In this document: in pieces, positions 17,606 through 27,282 of the stretch
How the letters are laid out: every line of letters begins with the position of its first letter
Position numbering within the stretch: the stretch's first letter is position 1
Assembly: GCF_947493425.1 (NCBI RefSeq)
Contig: NZ_CANLRP010000010.1
Location: forward strand, 26,920 to 90,919
Source of the DNA: an uncultured Microscilla sp.
GTDB lineage: Bacteria; Bacteroidota; Bacteroidia; Cytophagales; Microscillaceae
Reading direction: 5' to 3'
DNA: 64,000 nt
Notes under the pieces: generated by a model
Databases searched by the model: none
Seen by the model: only the letters and a program-made list of their open reading frames with translations
What the model was told of the DNA's origin: nothing
Program-made: the position numbers and the translations under genes

Positions 17606-18961
17606 ATGTTTAATAAATTGATAACTTACATTACACACAAAAAAATATTCAACCCTCAGGACAATATCTTGCTTGCTGTAAGTGGTGGCATAGACTCTGT
17701 TGTTTTAACTGACCTTTTTGCCCAAATAAAATCTCATAGCCAGAAGGTAGCAATTGCCCATTGTAACTTTCAATTACGAGGTATTGCCTCTGAAGAAGAT
17801 GAAGAATTTGTAAAACACCTTGCCCAACACTATGGCATTCCTTACTTTGTCACACGATTTGACACCTATACGTTGGCTCAAGCCCAAAAAGGCTCAATTC
17901 AAATGATTGCCCGTAACTTACGCTATGCCTGGTTTGAGCAATTAAGAACAAAAGAGGGGTATCATTACTTGGCCACTGCTCACCACCAAAATGATATGGT
18001 AGAGACAGTATTGCTTAATTTGGTTCGAGGTACAGGTATTGCCGGGCTACACGGAATCAAAGCAAAACAAGGACATATCATCCGCCCTATGCTATTTGCT
18101 TCGCGCGAAGAGATAGAAGTGTATGCTCAGGAAAAAGGGCTCAAATGGCGCGAAGATGCGTCAAATCAAGACAATAAGTATTACCGTAATCGTTTACGCA
18201 ATGAGGTGATTCCAGTACTAAAAACAATGAATCCCAACTTGGAAAAAACCCTTAAGCAATCGATAGAAAAGATAAGTGCTGTTGAACGTTTTTTCGAAGC
18301 AGAGACGCAACGTATCGAAAAAATACTCACGACAAGCACTACAGAAGCTGTTTTTTTAGACTTGAAAAAACTGGAACCTATAGACGAAAAGTTAATTATA
18401 CTCTATCACATTCTTAAAAAGTTTGGTTTTTCATACATCCAAACCCAAGACATTTTGGCAGGCATTGCGGGAGAATCAGGTAAACAATTTTTATCTCCAA
18501 CCTATGTATTAGTCAAAGATCGAAATAAATTAGTGATTACGCCGGCGAAGGTTGAAAAAATTGCTGAAAAACTGCTCTTGACTTCACTTCAACAAAATTC
18601 AAAACAATTGTATGCACCACTGCAACTACAGCTAGAGCGTAAAACTGTCACCACTCACTTTAGAATACCCAAAAACCCTTGCATCGCCTGTTTGGATTGG
18701 GACAAGCTTAAACTTCCGCTTAAAATAAGACCTTGGCAACAAGGAGACTGGTTTAAACCCCTGGGAATGAATCAACGCAAAAAGCTGAGTGATTTTTTAA
18801 TTGATCAGAAAGTTCCTGTTAACTTAAAACAAAAGGTGATGGTGGTAATATCAGACCAGGATATTGTGTGGGTAGTAGGTTACAGACTAGACAACCGTTA
18901 CAAATTAACCAAAGATACAAAAGAAATATTATTAATATCATTGCCTACCTCAACCCAGTAA
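17606..18961 (+). CDS. tilS: tRNA(Ile)-lysidine synthase
   Basis: Adds lysine to C34 of the CAU-anticodon tRNA-Ile so that it reads AUA; essential in nearly all bacteria. It is 451 residues, with the ATP-pyrophosphatase motif SGGIDS at 26-31, followed by the family segments HCNFQLRG, TAHHQNDMVET, LNLVRGTGIAGL and RPML, and a C-terminal domain (RPWQQGDWFKPLGM). Divergent from the OstA-like gene. Confidence 0.95.
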   Translation: MFNKLITYITHKKIFNPQDNILLAVSGGIDSVVLTDLFAQIKSHSQKVAIAHCNFQLRGIASEEDEEFVKHLAQHYGIPYFVTRFDTYTLAQAQKGSIQMIARNLRYAWFEQLRTKEGYHYLATAHHQNDMVETVLLNLVRGTGIAGLHGIKAKQGHIIRPMLFASREEIEVYAQEKGLKWREDASNQDNKYYRNRLRNEVIPVLKTMNPNLEKTLKQSIEKISAVERFFEAETQRIEKILTTSTTEAVFLDLKKLEPIDEKLIILYHILKKFGFSYIQTQDILAGIAGESGKQFLSPTYVLVKDRNKLVITPAKVEKIAEKLLLTSLQQNSKQLYAPLQLQLERKTVTTHFRIPKNPCIACLDWDKLKLPLKIRPWQQGDWFKPLGMNQRKKLSDFLIDQKVPVNLKQKVMVVISDQDIVWVVGYRLDNRYKLTKDTKEILLISLPTSTQ

Positions 18962-19074
18962 AACTAAAGGATAATGGTGTCAATACTTGTTCCTTGTCTG
19001 AACTTTGTGCATTCAGTTTTGTTCATGCTTTTAAATTCGAAAAACAGAGCCGCTGGTTCTTTTAAATATACATT

Positions 19075-19608
19075 ATGATTAAGCCATTTAGTAAAAGTTA
19101 TACAAAGGAGCAATTAGAGTTATTCGAGTTTTTGTTGAAAAATAAATTATTTTCTGAGCTTACCTTGAAAGAGTTGTCAGAGTTTTTACCACATTTATAT
19201 CTGCGTACTTATCAGCAAAATGAGGTAATTTTTTTTAGAAATGACCCAAGCCAGGCACTCTATCTGATAAAAACAGGCATGGTAGCCCTTAAAATAGATG
19301 TCAATGACTCATTTGAAACTTTTGCCCACATTCACCCTACAGCATCGGTAGGTAACAACGCTTTGCTTAATAAAACCAAAAGGGTATACAATGCCATTGT
19401 TGAATCTGAATCAGCTCAATTATATGTAATTCCTCAGGTAAATATTTTAAGTATTTTTGACAGTAATGTCAAAATCAGGGCAAAACTATATGCTTCACTT
19501 GCCGAAATTTATAATAGCAACACTACAAATCTCATGAAGGCATATCAAGCTACTTCGGGCTTTTTTGATTTAGAACAAATGTATAAAAACCTGGAACATG
19601 GAGGGTAA
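19075..19608 (+). CDS. Cyclic-nucleotide-binding-domain protein without DNA-binding domain
   Basis: A 177-residue protein with one Crp-like cNMP-binding fold (residues about 20-130): FSELTLKELSEF, an NEVIFFRNDPSQALYLI segment and a phosphate-binding-loop region that is poorly conserved (HPTASVGNNALL). No helix-turn-helix follows, so it is unlikely to be a transcription factor; it may sense a nucleotide and signal through protein contacts. It heads a run of three short same-strand genes of unclear role. Confidence 0.75.
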   Translation: MIKPFSKSYTKEQLELFEFLLKNKLFSELTLKELSEFLPHLYLRTYQQNEVIFFRNDPSQALYLIKTGMVALKIDVNDSFETFAHIHPTASVGNNALLNKTKRVYNAIVESESAQLYVIPQVNILSIFDSNVKIRAKLYASLAEIYNSNTTNLMKAYQATSGFFDLEQMYKNLEHGG

Positions 19609-19737
19609 CGCTGAGTAATAGCTGTTGTAAAGACAATGTATGAGACACATTTTCTCAAAATAGTGTAAGTAAATGCTTTTTTCAACTACTCATTGTTTAC
19701 AAGTGTTCAAGCATTTACACCAAATTTATCATAAACT

Positions 19738-20229
19738 ATGTATAAACTTACCCCTATTTCGGCAACAGGTAGTTATGTATGCACTCAAAGTGGTGAGCAA
19801 ACTTTTGTGCTTAAACAAAACCGTTGGACAATGGGTAAAGCCCAGATTACTTGTGCTACCCAAGATGAGTTAGTGATTAAAAAAAAGAGTGCCTTGTCAA
19901 GTGTACATCTTATTCTCAAAAATGGCTTTGAAATAGGAAAGATTACCTTTGACTGGAAAATGACTGCCACTATTCGTGTATACCACCCCAATACCTTGTT
20001 TATTCTCAGAAAAAAGGGTATAATCAAGCCATATTTCGAATTAATTTGCACCAACCCCAAAATGTCGGTGCTGGCGTTTAAAGGTTGTATGCACTGGCGT
20101 AAACTCTCTTATGGGTATAATGTTGAGCTATTGACTTCAGATGATGACTGGTTTGATATGCAAGAGCTGGTCATGTTTGCCGTGTATGCTATCAATAGAC
20201 GTACAGCTATGTCGGGCAATGGTGGTTAA
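19738..20229 (+). CDS. Hypothetical protein, LURP-one/Tubby-like beta-rich fold possible
   Basis: A 163-residue cytoplasmic protein I do not recognise with certainty. It is built of alternating strands (YVCTQSGEQTFVLKQN, ELVIKKKSALSSVHLIL, TIRVYHPNTLFILRKK) ending in a helix (DMQELVMFAVYAIN), which resembles the LURP-one-related/scramblase fold. That comparison is from pattern only. It lies between the cNMP-binding protein and the HAD-like protein, 11 bp before the latter. Confidence 0.6.
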   Translation: MYKLTPISATGSYVCTQSGEQTFVLKQNRWTMGKAQITCATQDELVIKKKSALSSVHLILKNGFEIGKITFDWKMTATIRVYHPNTLFILRKKGIIKPYFELICTNPKMSVLAFKGCMHWRKLSYGYNVELLTSDDDWFDMQELVMFAVYAINRRTAMSGNGG

Positions 20230-20240
20230 ATCAATATCAA

Positions 20241-20726
20241 ATGATAGGTATAGACATAGGCAGGGTAATTATTAGTGGTGACACTGATGTTCCTGACCAG
20301 TTTTTCAGCCCTGATTATCTCAAAGTTCCACAAATTACAGGGGCATTTGAGGCCATCAAACAGATTGTGATGAATTATAAAGCCGAAAATGTGCACCTCA
20401 TATCAAAATGTGGACAAGTAACCCAGGTACGTACTTTACAGTGGTTGCAGCACTACGGTTTTTTTCAGAACACAGGCTTCACGCAAAGCAATATTTGGTT
20501 TTGTGAGGAGCGACACCAAAAACATGCCCTTGCCTTACAAAACAACATTCGGATTTTTATTGATGACCGCTACAGTGTACTAAAACACCTGACTAGTTTA
20601 GATCGGCTTTATTTATTTCAGCCGTCAGCACCAGAGCGTGCCGCTTTTGAAGCAGAAACCCAAAAAGATAAGTTTTTTATTGTAAGTGGGTGGAACGAAA
20701 TCTTAGATAGCATTCTATCGCTTTAA
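20241..20726 (+). CDS. HAD-superfamily-like protein with altered motif I
   Basis: A 161-residue protein resembling HAD-fold phosphatases of the 5'-nucleotidase type: motif I GIDIGRVI near the start, motif II VHLISKCG (Ser) near residue 54, Lys region, and motif IV IFIDDR near residue 110. The second Asp of the usual DxD is Gly here (D-I-G), so catalytic activity is uncertain; the acid/base residue is missing. It converges with the ABC ATPase gene, with 5 bp between stops. Confidence 0.7.
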   Translation: MIGIDIGRVIISGDTDVPDQFFSPDYLKVPQITGAFEAIKQIVMNYKAENVHLISKCGQVTQVRTLQWLQHYGFFQNTGFTQSNIWFCEERHQKHALALQNNIRIFIDDRYSVLKHLTSLDRLYLFQPSAPERAAFEAETQKDKFFIVSGWNEILDSILSL

Positions 20727-20731
20727 GTACA

Positions 20732-21373
20732 TTACAACAAGCGTTTTTCGTCAAACGCTAAAAAATAAGGATACCCAAGCGAAGTCATGACTAATGATGC
20801 ATTATTTTGTGAGCATTTTTCGTCCATTAGTTGACAAGCTTTTTTAATATTTTCTTCGTCGAGGTGGCTAAAGGGTTCGTCTAACAATAAGAACTGAAAC
20901 GGTTGGATCAAAGCCCGGATAATAGCCACACGTTGCCGTTCACCGTAAGATAATAATGCTGCTTGTTTATCGAGCACATGAGTCACCCCTAACAACGCTG
21001 CCATGCGTTCTATTTCTTGGGTGGCATCTTCTTTATACAACACTGATTTTACCTGGATATTTTCGCGCCCGGTAAGGTTCATAAACAATCGCAGGTCTTG
21101 AAAAACCAGCGACATCTTCTGTTGTCGCATTGTCGCCCACTCTTTGGCCTTAATTTTTGGAATAGGCACCCCATCAATAGACACATTCCCTGTATAGTCG
21201 TGGCGAATGCCATACAGTATATGAATAAAAGTTGACTTGCCTTTGCCCGAAGGTGCATACACTTGATAGCATTTGCCTTGCTCGAAGCTCATCGTTGTAT
21301 CCCAAATTTCAGACTTACCATCCAGCAACCCCGACAAGGGAGCAGGCACTACTTGATTAAGAGTGATTTTCAT
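20732..21373 (-). CDS. ABC transporter ATP-binding protein (LolD/MacB-like), orphan
   Basis: A 213-residue ATPase with Walker A APSGKGKST (Lys replaces the more usual Ser/Cys in the third position), Q-loop FQDLRLF, signature LLSYGERQR and Walker B LLLDEPFSHLD. Length and sequence fit the LolD/MacB/FtsE group that drives lipoprotein or envelope transport. No permease lies next to it. The terminator of the upstream transcription direction ends only about 25 nt before its ATG. Confidence 0.85.
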   Translation of the reverse strand: MKITLNQVVPAPLSGLLDGKSEIWDTTMSFEQGKCYQVYAPSGKGKSTFIHILYGIRHDYTGNVSIDGVPIPKIKAKEWATMRQQKMSLVFQDLRLFMNLTGRENIQVKSVLYKEDATQEIERMAALLGVTHVLDKQAALLSYGERQRVAIIRALIQPFQFLLLDEPFSHLDEENIKKACQLMDEKCSQNNASLVMTSLGYPYFLAFDEKRLL

Positions 21374-21403
21374 TGTAATGATATGATAAAGGATTGCACA
21401 AAA

Positions 21404-21449
21404 AAATCAATGATTGTAAGGAGTAGCAACCCTTTACAATCATTGATTT
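21404..21449 (-). terminator. Strong hairpin terminator after the DUF4836 genes
   Basis: Perfect 16-bp stem (21404-21419 with 21434-21449), extended by two bulged GC pairs. On the minus strand it is followed by T7. It ends the DUF4836 transcript and lies immediately upstream of the ABC ATPase start. Confidence 0.88.
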
Positions 21450-21455
21450 CAAAAA

Positions 21456-23117
21456 CTATCGTGCAGATAAAAACCCAGGTACTTCAGAGAGGTTCATTTT
21501 ACGAATCATTTCTACTAATGAACGTAGAGAATTTTGGTCTTTGTTAGTAAACTCTATGATTACCTTGGTGTGTGAGATATTCTTCTTGGCAGGAGATGTT
21601 TTAATAGAAAAAGACTCTATTGGAGTATCTAGTTTTTTCAATGAAGGGCCTAAACCAAAAGGTACCAAATCCAGGTTTTCTTCGGGTAGTTTTTTAAGAA
21701 TTTTTGGGGTCAAGTCGGCATACATCGAGAAGGCACTGCTCCTCCCCAGGTCTACAAAGCTTTTATCTAACCTTGCTCCTTTGTTTTCCATGACTGCATC
21801 TTTGATAGTTTTGGTCAATGAACCAAACAACATTTTATCTTTTACAAACAAGTAATGGGTATTATCAGCAATTTTAAAAGTATATATATCACCTTTTTTA
21901 TCTAAATACTTATCAGCCACCAGCTTACCCAACAGTTTGTCCATCGACTCTACATTATTAATGTCTGCTCCTAACAAAAACTTATAATTGGTTTTGGCAA
22001 TCGTGCGCGATTCCAGGTTACCGTCTTTGTCTACAGTTTGCTCAGTTATATCTTGCTTTTTTATATCTATCAATGCAGCCATTAAGTCACCGCTTAGCAT
22101 GTCAAACAACTGATCAGCGTCTAATCCCGTTTCCTTCCTCAAAAATGCGCTTACTCTTTTAGTTAAACCAAAGTTGTCTAATATACTTTTAAACCCTTGT
22201 ATGTGTAACCCTAACCCAAGCAAAACCATGGGTTTTTTAGCGGGCACATGCGACAATAATTTATTGTCTATTTCATTTTTGAATAAACCTTTGTATTGGC
22301 TGAGCGCTTCGGTCATATGCCACTTTATATCAGCCACTGCTCTTCCTTTTTCAAACTTGGTAATGCCTATAATGTAGTTTTCTTTGAAGTTGACTCCGGC
22401 AAAAGTAAGGTAGTTGTAATAAAATTTGAGGGTGGGATTTCTCTTAAGTTGTTCTACAGTATTGCCCCAGTTGAGCCAGGCAGCTGCATCATAGTCTTGC
22501 TTTTCTATCTCTTCAAAATACTTGTTGTTTGCCAGTAATGATTCGCTTTCGGGCTGATCACGTAGTTTGAGCAATTGATCTACCCATACTTTTTCGGTTT
22601 TTGGGGCATTGGCGGCCAAGGTTATCACAGCACGGTTTGCCCAACCTACTATTACTTTTCCATCGATGATCGTGTATTTTACACCTTCTGATGACTTTAT
22701 TTTGAGGGGTTTTTCTTTGCGGTATTTTCTCAAAAAAGAATCGAATTTGCTTTCGTCTTGTAACATGAAAGTAAATCCCACATAATTTTCTTTCTCTTTG
22801 CCTTTTTTAGGGTTCCATTTTGCAAAAATATACGCTTTACTATTAAAATCTAATCCTGAGTTTTGAATACGCTTGGAGTCTTTATCCAACAAATCGGTAA
22901 AGCTTACCATTTTGGCTGTCATCTTCTTAAGATTCATACAAACCACTGCGGAGGCATCTTTGGGAATAAATTTGTTGTTTTTAGGGGGTTTACCACAACT
23001 GCTTAGCACCAAAGTCATCATGACAGCTGCAAGGAGTGAATGTAGGTTTTTTGATTGATAAGTGTTTGTTGAGTTTTGCAAATAACGAAGACTATTTGAG
23101 CCATTCAGGATTCTCAT
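21456..23117 (-). CDS. DUF4836 family lipoprotein
   Basis: The ATG at 23117 gives 553 residues; the frame extends eight codons up only to a TTG. A lipobox VLSSC follows a hydrophobic stretch. The mature protein opens with IPKDASAVVCMNLKKM, typical of DUF4836, a Bacteroidota family of unknown function with long mixed alpha/beta structure and repeated internal pattern. The upstream gene is a paralogue, so this is a tandem pair, probably one operon (101-bp gap). Confidence 0.82.
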   Translation of the reverse strand: MRILNGSNSLRYLQNSTNTYQSKNLHSLLAAVMMTLVLSSCGKPPKNNKFIPKDASAVVCMNLKKMTAKMVSFTDLLDKDSKRIQNSGLDFNSKAYIFAKWNPKKGKEKENYVGFTFMLQDESKFDSFLRKYRKEKPLKIKSSEGVKYTIIDGKVIVGWANRAVITLAANAPKTEKVWVDQLLKLRDQPESESLLANNKYFEEIEKQDYDAAAWLNWGNTVEQLKRNPTLKFYYNYLTFAGVNFKENYIIGITKFEKGRAVADIKWHMTEALSQYKGLFKNEIDNKLLSHVPAKKPMVLLGLGLHIQGFKSILDNFGLTKRVSAFLRKETGLDADQLFDMLSGDLMAALIDIKKQDITEQTVDKDGNLESRTIAKTNYKFLLGADINNVESMDKLLGKLVADKYLDKKGDIYTFKIADNTHYLFVKDKMLFGSLTKTIKDAVMENKGARLDKSFVDLGRSSAFSMYADLTPKILKKLPEENLDLVPFGLGPSLKKLDTPIESFSIKTSPAKKNISHTKVIIEFTNKDQNSLRSLVEMIRKMNLSEVPGFLSAR

Positions 23118-23218
23118 AGTGTTGTAAATTTTAAAGTGCAAACTTGATGTCTACAAGTATATGTATTATTTTAATTTTTAAGAAATTTTCAACTCGATTT
23201 AGTCTTCGTATGCTTCAT

Positions 23219-24772
23219 TTATTTTCCTTTGCGTGCACTCTTTAGCAAGTCTTTTTTAAATGCATTAAACAAAACTACCAATGCGTTCTCACTTTTGTTC
23301 TTAAAATTGATGACGCATTTGCCCTGAATAGTTTTTTTGTCTTCGTTGGTAAAGTACATCCTGATATTATTGATGGCAGGAAACTTAAGATCCCTGAGTA
23401 TTTTCATAAAAGTAGCCGACTGCCCAAGCTTGCTGGCAAAGTGTGCATTTGTTTGAATAGCACCACTCTTACCCTGCATAAATTGAAGAATTCCACTATT
23501 TTGCATGTGTTGATCGTTCAATATACCTGTTCTTAGGCGAGCATTATTGGTAAAATACAGCACTTTGTTTTTTTCAATCATAAACAATTCTTTGTAAAAG
23601 GTATAATGTCCTCCATCTTTTTGTACCATACCACTCTGCAAAAAGGTTTTCATCAAACGTTTATACACAGCTTCATTCTCTACTCCTGCTGCTATTACAA
23701 AATCAGCTACCGGGCGGGTTTCTTTTTCTATAAAAACCTCCTTGGTATATTCATCTATAATCTTTTTTTCGCGTTCTACCAGGCGTATATCGCTCAAGCC
23801 AAACACCAACTCTCCGTTCAGCATATTGGTCAATTCCTGGAAGTTGGTTCCCAGCGATCGTACACTCTTATCTACTCTTGCATATAGTTTTTTATCTTTT
23901 AGCAATTGCTTGATCCCTTCCATACTAAAGCTGGTAGCTGCCAACAGCAAAGGGTTGTCTAATGGGATACTATTGACAAGTTTACTTGTAATGGCAGATT
24001 TAAATAAATTATTATAGCTCTGTTGGGTACTGTCTCCAGCAAAATAATTTACTTCCATTTCAATTTTACCTTTTTTATAATTGGTAAACACATGGCTATA
24101 ATTGTCTGTCAGGTCTGCTTTGCTGGTAATTAACTGGATTGTTTTGGTTTTATTCAGTTCAGCCATATTAAGCCACAACCCCATGTCTGATTTGGTTTTC
24201 TGAAAAACCTTGAAGTTTTTATTGGCACTGAGCAGCATTTTACGCCCACTCAAGTTGTGTAACCTAAATAGTTCCTCTTTAAGGTTTCGGTTATCTTTCA
24301 ATTTTACCGAAGTGAGAAATAATAGGTTTTTAGTATTCCAACCCAGTATATTGCCGTTACCCAGCTCCATATATTTCACAGTTTTTTCGACCTGAATACG
24401 CGCTGTTTTATCCATTTTCAGAATAAACTCTTCTAATTTTTTGGCGTTATTTAGCGGCAATGCTATGGCAAAATAGCCTTTATTCAAGGCTGTTTTGCCT
24501 CCAAATATATAAGGAGTCAAAAAATTGATTCCTGTATTTTTCATTTCTCCAAAGTTGTCTTTGCTTTCATTACCCATCACTTCGCCTAACACTTCATTAA
24601 TAAAAGCTTTACGACGAGGAATTTTCAAGCCAATTTTTACCATATTGGCTTTGCCTACAAAGGTAGCATTATGAGGAATTACAGTAAGATGGGTAGATTT
24701 TGTACAGGCGCTCAGACATACCATTGCCAATAGCAAATAAAACAATGGTGTTTTTATATGTTTTCTATTCAT
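23219..24772 (-). CDS. DUF4836-like lipoprotein (paralogue)
   Basis: A 517-residue lipoprotein (lipobox LSAC, Cys22). The mature start (VIPHNATFVGKANMVKI) matches the opening of the neighbouring DUF4836 protein, and both share the later pattern with an LxGELVFGLSD-type segment and an FTNED/FTNKD strand near the C-terminus. Function unknown. The two genes diverge strongly in sequence, so the duplication is old. Confidence 0.75.
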   Translation of the reverse strand: MNRKHIKTPLFYLLLAMVCLSACTKSTHLTVIPHNATFVGKANMVKIGLKIPRRKAFINEVLGEVMGNESKDNFGEMKNTGINFLTPYIFGGKTALNKGYFAIALPLNNAKKLEEFILKMDKTARIQVEKTVKYMELGNGNILGWNTKNLLFLTSVKLKDNRNLKEELFRLHNLSGRKMLLSANKNFKVFQKTKSDMGLWLNMAELNKTKTIQLITSKADLTDNYSHVFTNYKKGKIEMEVNYFAGDSTQQSYNNLFKSAITSKLVNSIPLDNPLLLAATSFSMEGIKQLLKDKKLYARVDKSVRSLGTNFQELTNMLNGELVFGLSDIRLVEREKKIIDEYTKEVFIEKETRPVADFVIAAGVENEAVYKRLMKTFLQSGMVQKDGGHYTFYKELFMIEKNKVLYFTNNARLRTGILNDQHMQNSGILQFMQGKSGAIQTNAHFASKLGQSATFMKILRDLKFPAINNIRMYFTNEDKKTIQGKCVINFKNKSENALVVLFNAFKKDLLKSARKGK

Positions 24773-25122
24773 TGTTACTTATATATACAAAATTATTTTT
24801 AGGGGATGTCCCTCACGGTTAAGTTATTTGGTCAATGACATCATTGTTTGTAGGGGCTTGATCGGTGCTTCAATCCATTACTCCTTATTTTATATAATAA
24901 CACATATCGTACGAAACTATTATAAATATGGGTAGTGAACTATTTTTTAACTCTTTTTTATGCAATTTCAAGAGATACCTTGCTATGGATAAAAAGGGAA
25001 AAGGCTTTCAGACAACGTTGGACCTGATAGATAGGCAAAGTTACTATTTTGGCAAGTAAAGGTAAGCTTAACTGGGCAAGATTCTACTTTTTTATTTTCA
25101 ATTCAATCACTATCATGCAAAA
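24773..25122. other. Intergenic stretch without recognised genes
   Basis: About 350 bp between the DUF4836-like gene and the proline dehydrogenase terminator. AT-rich, stop-rich in all frames, no RNA gene or repeat recognised. Confidence 0.6.
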
Positions 25123-25161
25123 AGCCTGGTTGACAACAAGTAATTTGTTGTTAACCAGGCT
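25123..25161 (-). terminator. Terminator of the proline dehydrogenase gene
   Basis: A 17-bp stem with one G-T wobble and a 5-nt loop. On the minus strand it is followed by T5, 14 nt after the stop codon of the gene. Confidence 0.9.
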
Positions 25162-25174
25162 CAAACATTATTGC

Positions 25175-26380
25175 TTATTTTGCTTTACGCCTTTTTCGTT
25201 CTGCTTGAATTAGCATAAACTCTCGACTACTTTGCCCGGCTACTGAAGTATTTTCGTCTGCACGACGAATCAAGTAAGGCATTACAGATGCTATGGGGCC
25301 GTAAGGCACATATTTAGCCACATTGTAACCAGCCTTGGCAAGGTTAAAAGAGATATGATCGCTCATACCAAACAATTGAGAGAAATAAGTATTAGGATCG
25401 TCTTTCGCCACACCATATTGATCCATTAGTTGAGTAAGCAGTAAACTACTTTGCTCATTGTGTGTGCCTGCACACAAGGCAATCCGATGACGTTGTTCTA
25501 CACAAAAAGTAATCCCAGCGTCAAAATCCTTGTCTGACGCAGCTTTATTGGGTTGAATAGGATCAGGGTACCCTTTTTCTTCGGCACGCGCACGCTCTTT
25601 CTCCATATAAGCTCCCCGCACAAGCTTGGCTCCCAACCAATAGTTGTTTTGCTCTGCGTCTTTGTAGGCTTGCTTTAAGTTAGCCAACGATGCCACTCTA
25701 TACATTTGGTAAGTATTGTATATAATGGGCATATCACGATTATACTTTTGCATCATAGTATAAGCGAGCTGGTCTATAGTGTCTTGAATCCAGGTTTCTT
25801 CGCCATCTATAAAAATACGCACCTTTTTTTCGTAAGCCTGTTGGCAAACATTATCTATTCTTTGCAGGGCACGTTTCCAGGCTTGCTGTTCGGTTTCAGA
25901 AAGTTGATCATTTGCCTGTACTTTTGCCAATAAATCAAAAGAAGCTAATCCGGTGACCTTAAATACACAAAAGGGAATTTTTTCAGGTTGCTGGGCAGCT
26001 TTTTCTACAGTGAGGATGGTTTCACGGGCAGTTTGTTCAAAACTTTCCTCGGTTTTTTCTCCTTCTACCGAATAGTCCAGTATTGTCCCTATATTAAATC
26101 TGGCAAGGGTGTCAATGGTTTTTTGAGAGTCTTCGATGCTTTGCCCTCCACAAAAGTGGGCAAATACGGTATTTTTGACTGCCCATTTTACTACAGGCAA
26201 GCGGAACTTGAATGCCCATTTTACAAATCCAGTACCGGTTTTAACCATCCAGCGACGGTTCATCATAGCAAATAGCCAGTACATCTTACGTAGTTCTTTG
26301 TTTGACTTATGAGCAAACGCAACAGAAGTATCTTCAAATGATAATACTTGGCCTTGTTCCTTCGATCGTGTGATTTCCAT
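25175..26380 (-). CDS. Proline dehydrogenase (monofunctional)
   Basis: Flavoenzyme that oxidises proline to pyrroline-5-carboxylate, passing electrons to the quinone pool. The ATG at 26380 gives 401 residues; five codons further up is a TTG. The PRODH barrel shows KLVRGAYMEKER, an ALCAGTHNE strand, FSQLFGMSD, YVPYGP and the substrate-binding YLIRRADENTS. There is no pyrroline-5-carboxylate dehydrogenase domain or neighbour, so the second step is encoded elsewhere. Confidence 0.93.
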   Translation of the reverse strand: MEITRSKEQGQVLSFEDTSVAFAHKSNKELRKMYWLFAMMNRRWMVKTGTGFVKWAFKFRLPVVKWAVKNTVFAHFCGGQSIEDSQKTIDTLARFNIGTILDYSVEGEKTEESFEQTARETILTVEKAAQQPEKIPFCVFKVTGLASFDLLAKVQANDQLSETEQQAWKRALQRIDNVCQQAYEKKVRIFIDGEETWIQDTIDQLAYTMMQKYNRDMPIIYNTYQMYRVASLANLKQAYKDAEQNNYWLGAKLVRGAYMEKERARAEEKGYPDPIQPNKAASDKDFDAGITFCVEQRHRIALCAGTHNEQSSLLLTQLMDQYGVAKDDPNTYFSQLFGMSDHISFNLAKAGYNVAKYVPYGPIASVMPYLIRRADENTSVAGQSSREFMLIQAERKRRKAK

Positions 26381-26612
26381 TGTTAAATGTCTCAAAAGGT
26401 TTAAGTATGTAAAGATCAGTCAAATTGCTGACTAAAAGAACGCTTTGTAATATTTTCACGTAAAAAAACCTCTCTTTAATGTCCAAACAATTACTCTACA
26501 ATATATTATTAACTTATCATAGTATTTTTTTAACTACACTGAACTATCGTTCATAAAATGACAGCTTGAACAAGTTGTTTGCTTTATTTATTTAAACCAT
26601 TGAAAAAAAGTG

Positions 26613-27110
26613 TTAACCGTACACCTTCTCCATTTTATGATCCGTCTCTGAGTGGCCATTATCATATTGATGAGTAACAGTATCGCTAATGGTATACCCT
26701 GCTTTTTTATAAAAATTAATTGTCTCTTTATTGCCTATATTCACAAATAAGTCTACCTGGTTTGCCCCTTTTTCCTGAGCCACTTTATCTACAAACTCTA
26801 AAGCTGCCTTGCCTAGTTTTTTACCTCTAAACTTCTTCAAAACATACAATTTACTTAGGTGAATACGATCACTCAACAATTGTATACCCAAATACCCGGC
26901 GACTTGACCATTGAGCCACAACAAATAGTACTGGTAATGTGCTTCATTAATTTGCCTGGCAATGACGTGGGTTGTTTGAAAAGTAGTCAGAAAAAAATCT
27001 ACATGAGCTGGCGGCACAATACCCTGATATACTTCGGGCATAATCTCTCTGGCCAGCTGTTCTATGGTTTGGTAGTCTGCAGTAGTTTTTGCTTGTTTTA
27101 ACTCAATCAT
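26613..27110 (-). CDS. GNAT family N-acetyltransferase (copy 1)
   Basis: The ATG at 27110 (MIELKQAKT) gives 165 residues, the same length as its neighbour; the frame extends 33 codons up without homology. GNAT motif A is visible as LSKLYVLKKFRGKKLGKAAL, with the RGKKLG acetyl-CoA loop, followed by NKETINFYKKAGY. Substrate unknown. It is a tandem duplicate of the next upstream gene. Confidence 0.88.
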   Translation of the reverse strand: MIELKQAKTTADYQTIEQLAREIMPEVYQGIVPPAHVDFFLTTFQTTHVIARQINEAHYQYYLLWLNGQVAGYLGIQLLSDRIHLSKLYVLKKFRGKKLGKAALEFVDKVAQEKGANQVDLFVNIGNKETINFYKKAGYTISDTVTHQYDNGHSETDHKMEKVYG

Positions 27111-27282
27111 GATTGCATTTATTTTGAACCTCAACGTCTTTTTGGTGCAAAACAGACCAACAGTAAGTAGCAGAAAGTCCTTAGATACCGATGTATATCG
27201 GTGCCACAAGCAAGAACAACTTGCTCATCATAAGTTAGTTACACCTACTTATTGGGTATATTTAATTCTGCCTTAGTACTTA

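Noticed and set aside
24773..25122. tRNA or other RNA gene in the gap
   Set aside because: No cloverleaf arms or conserved T-loop could be found by eye on either strand.
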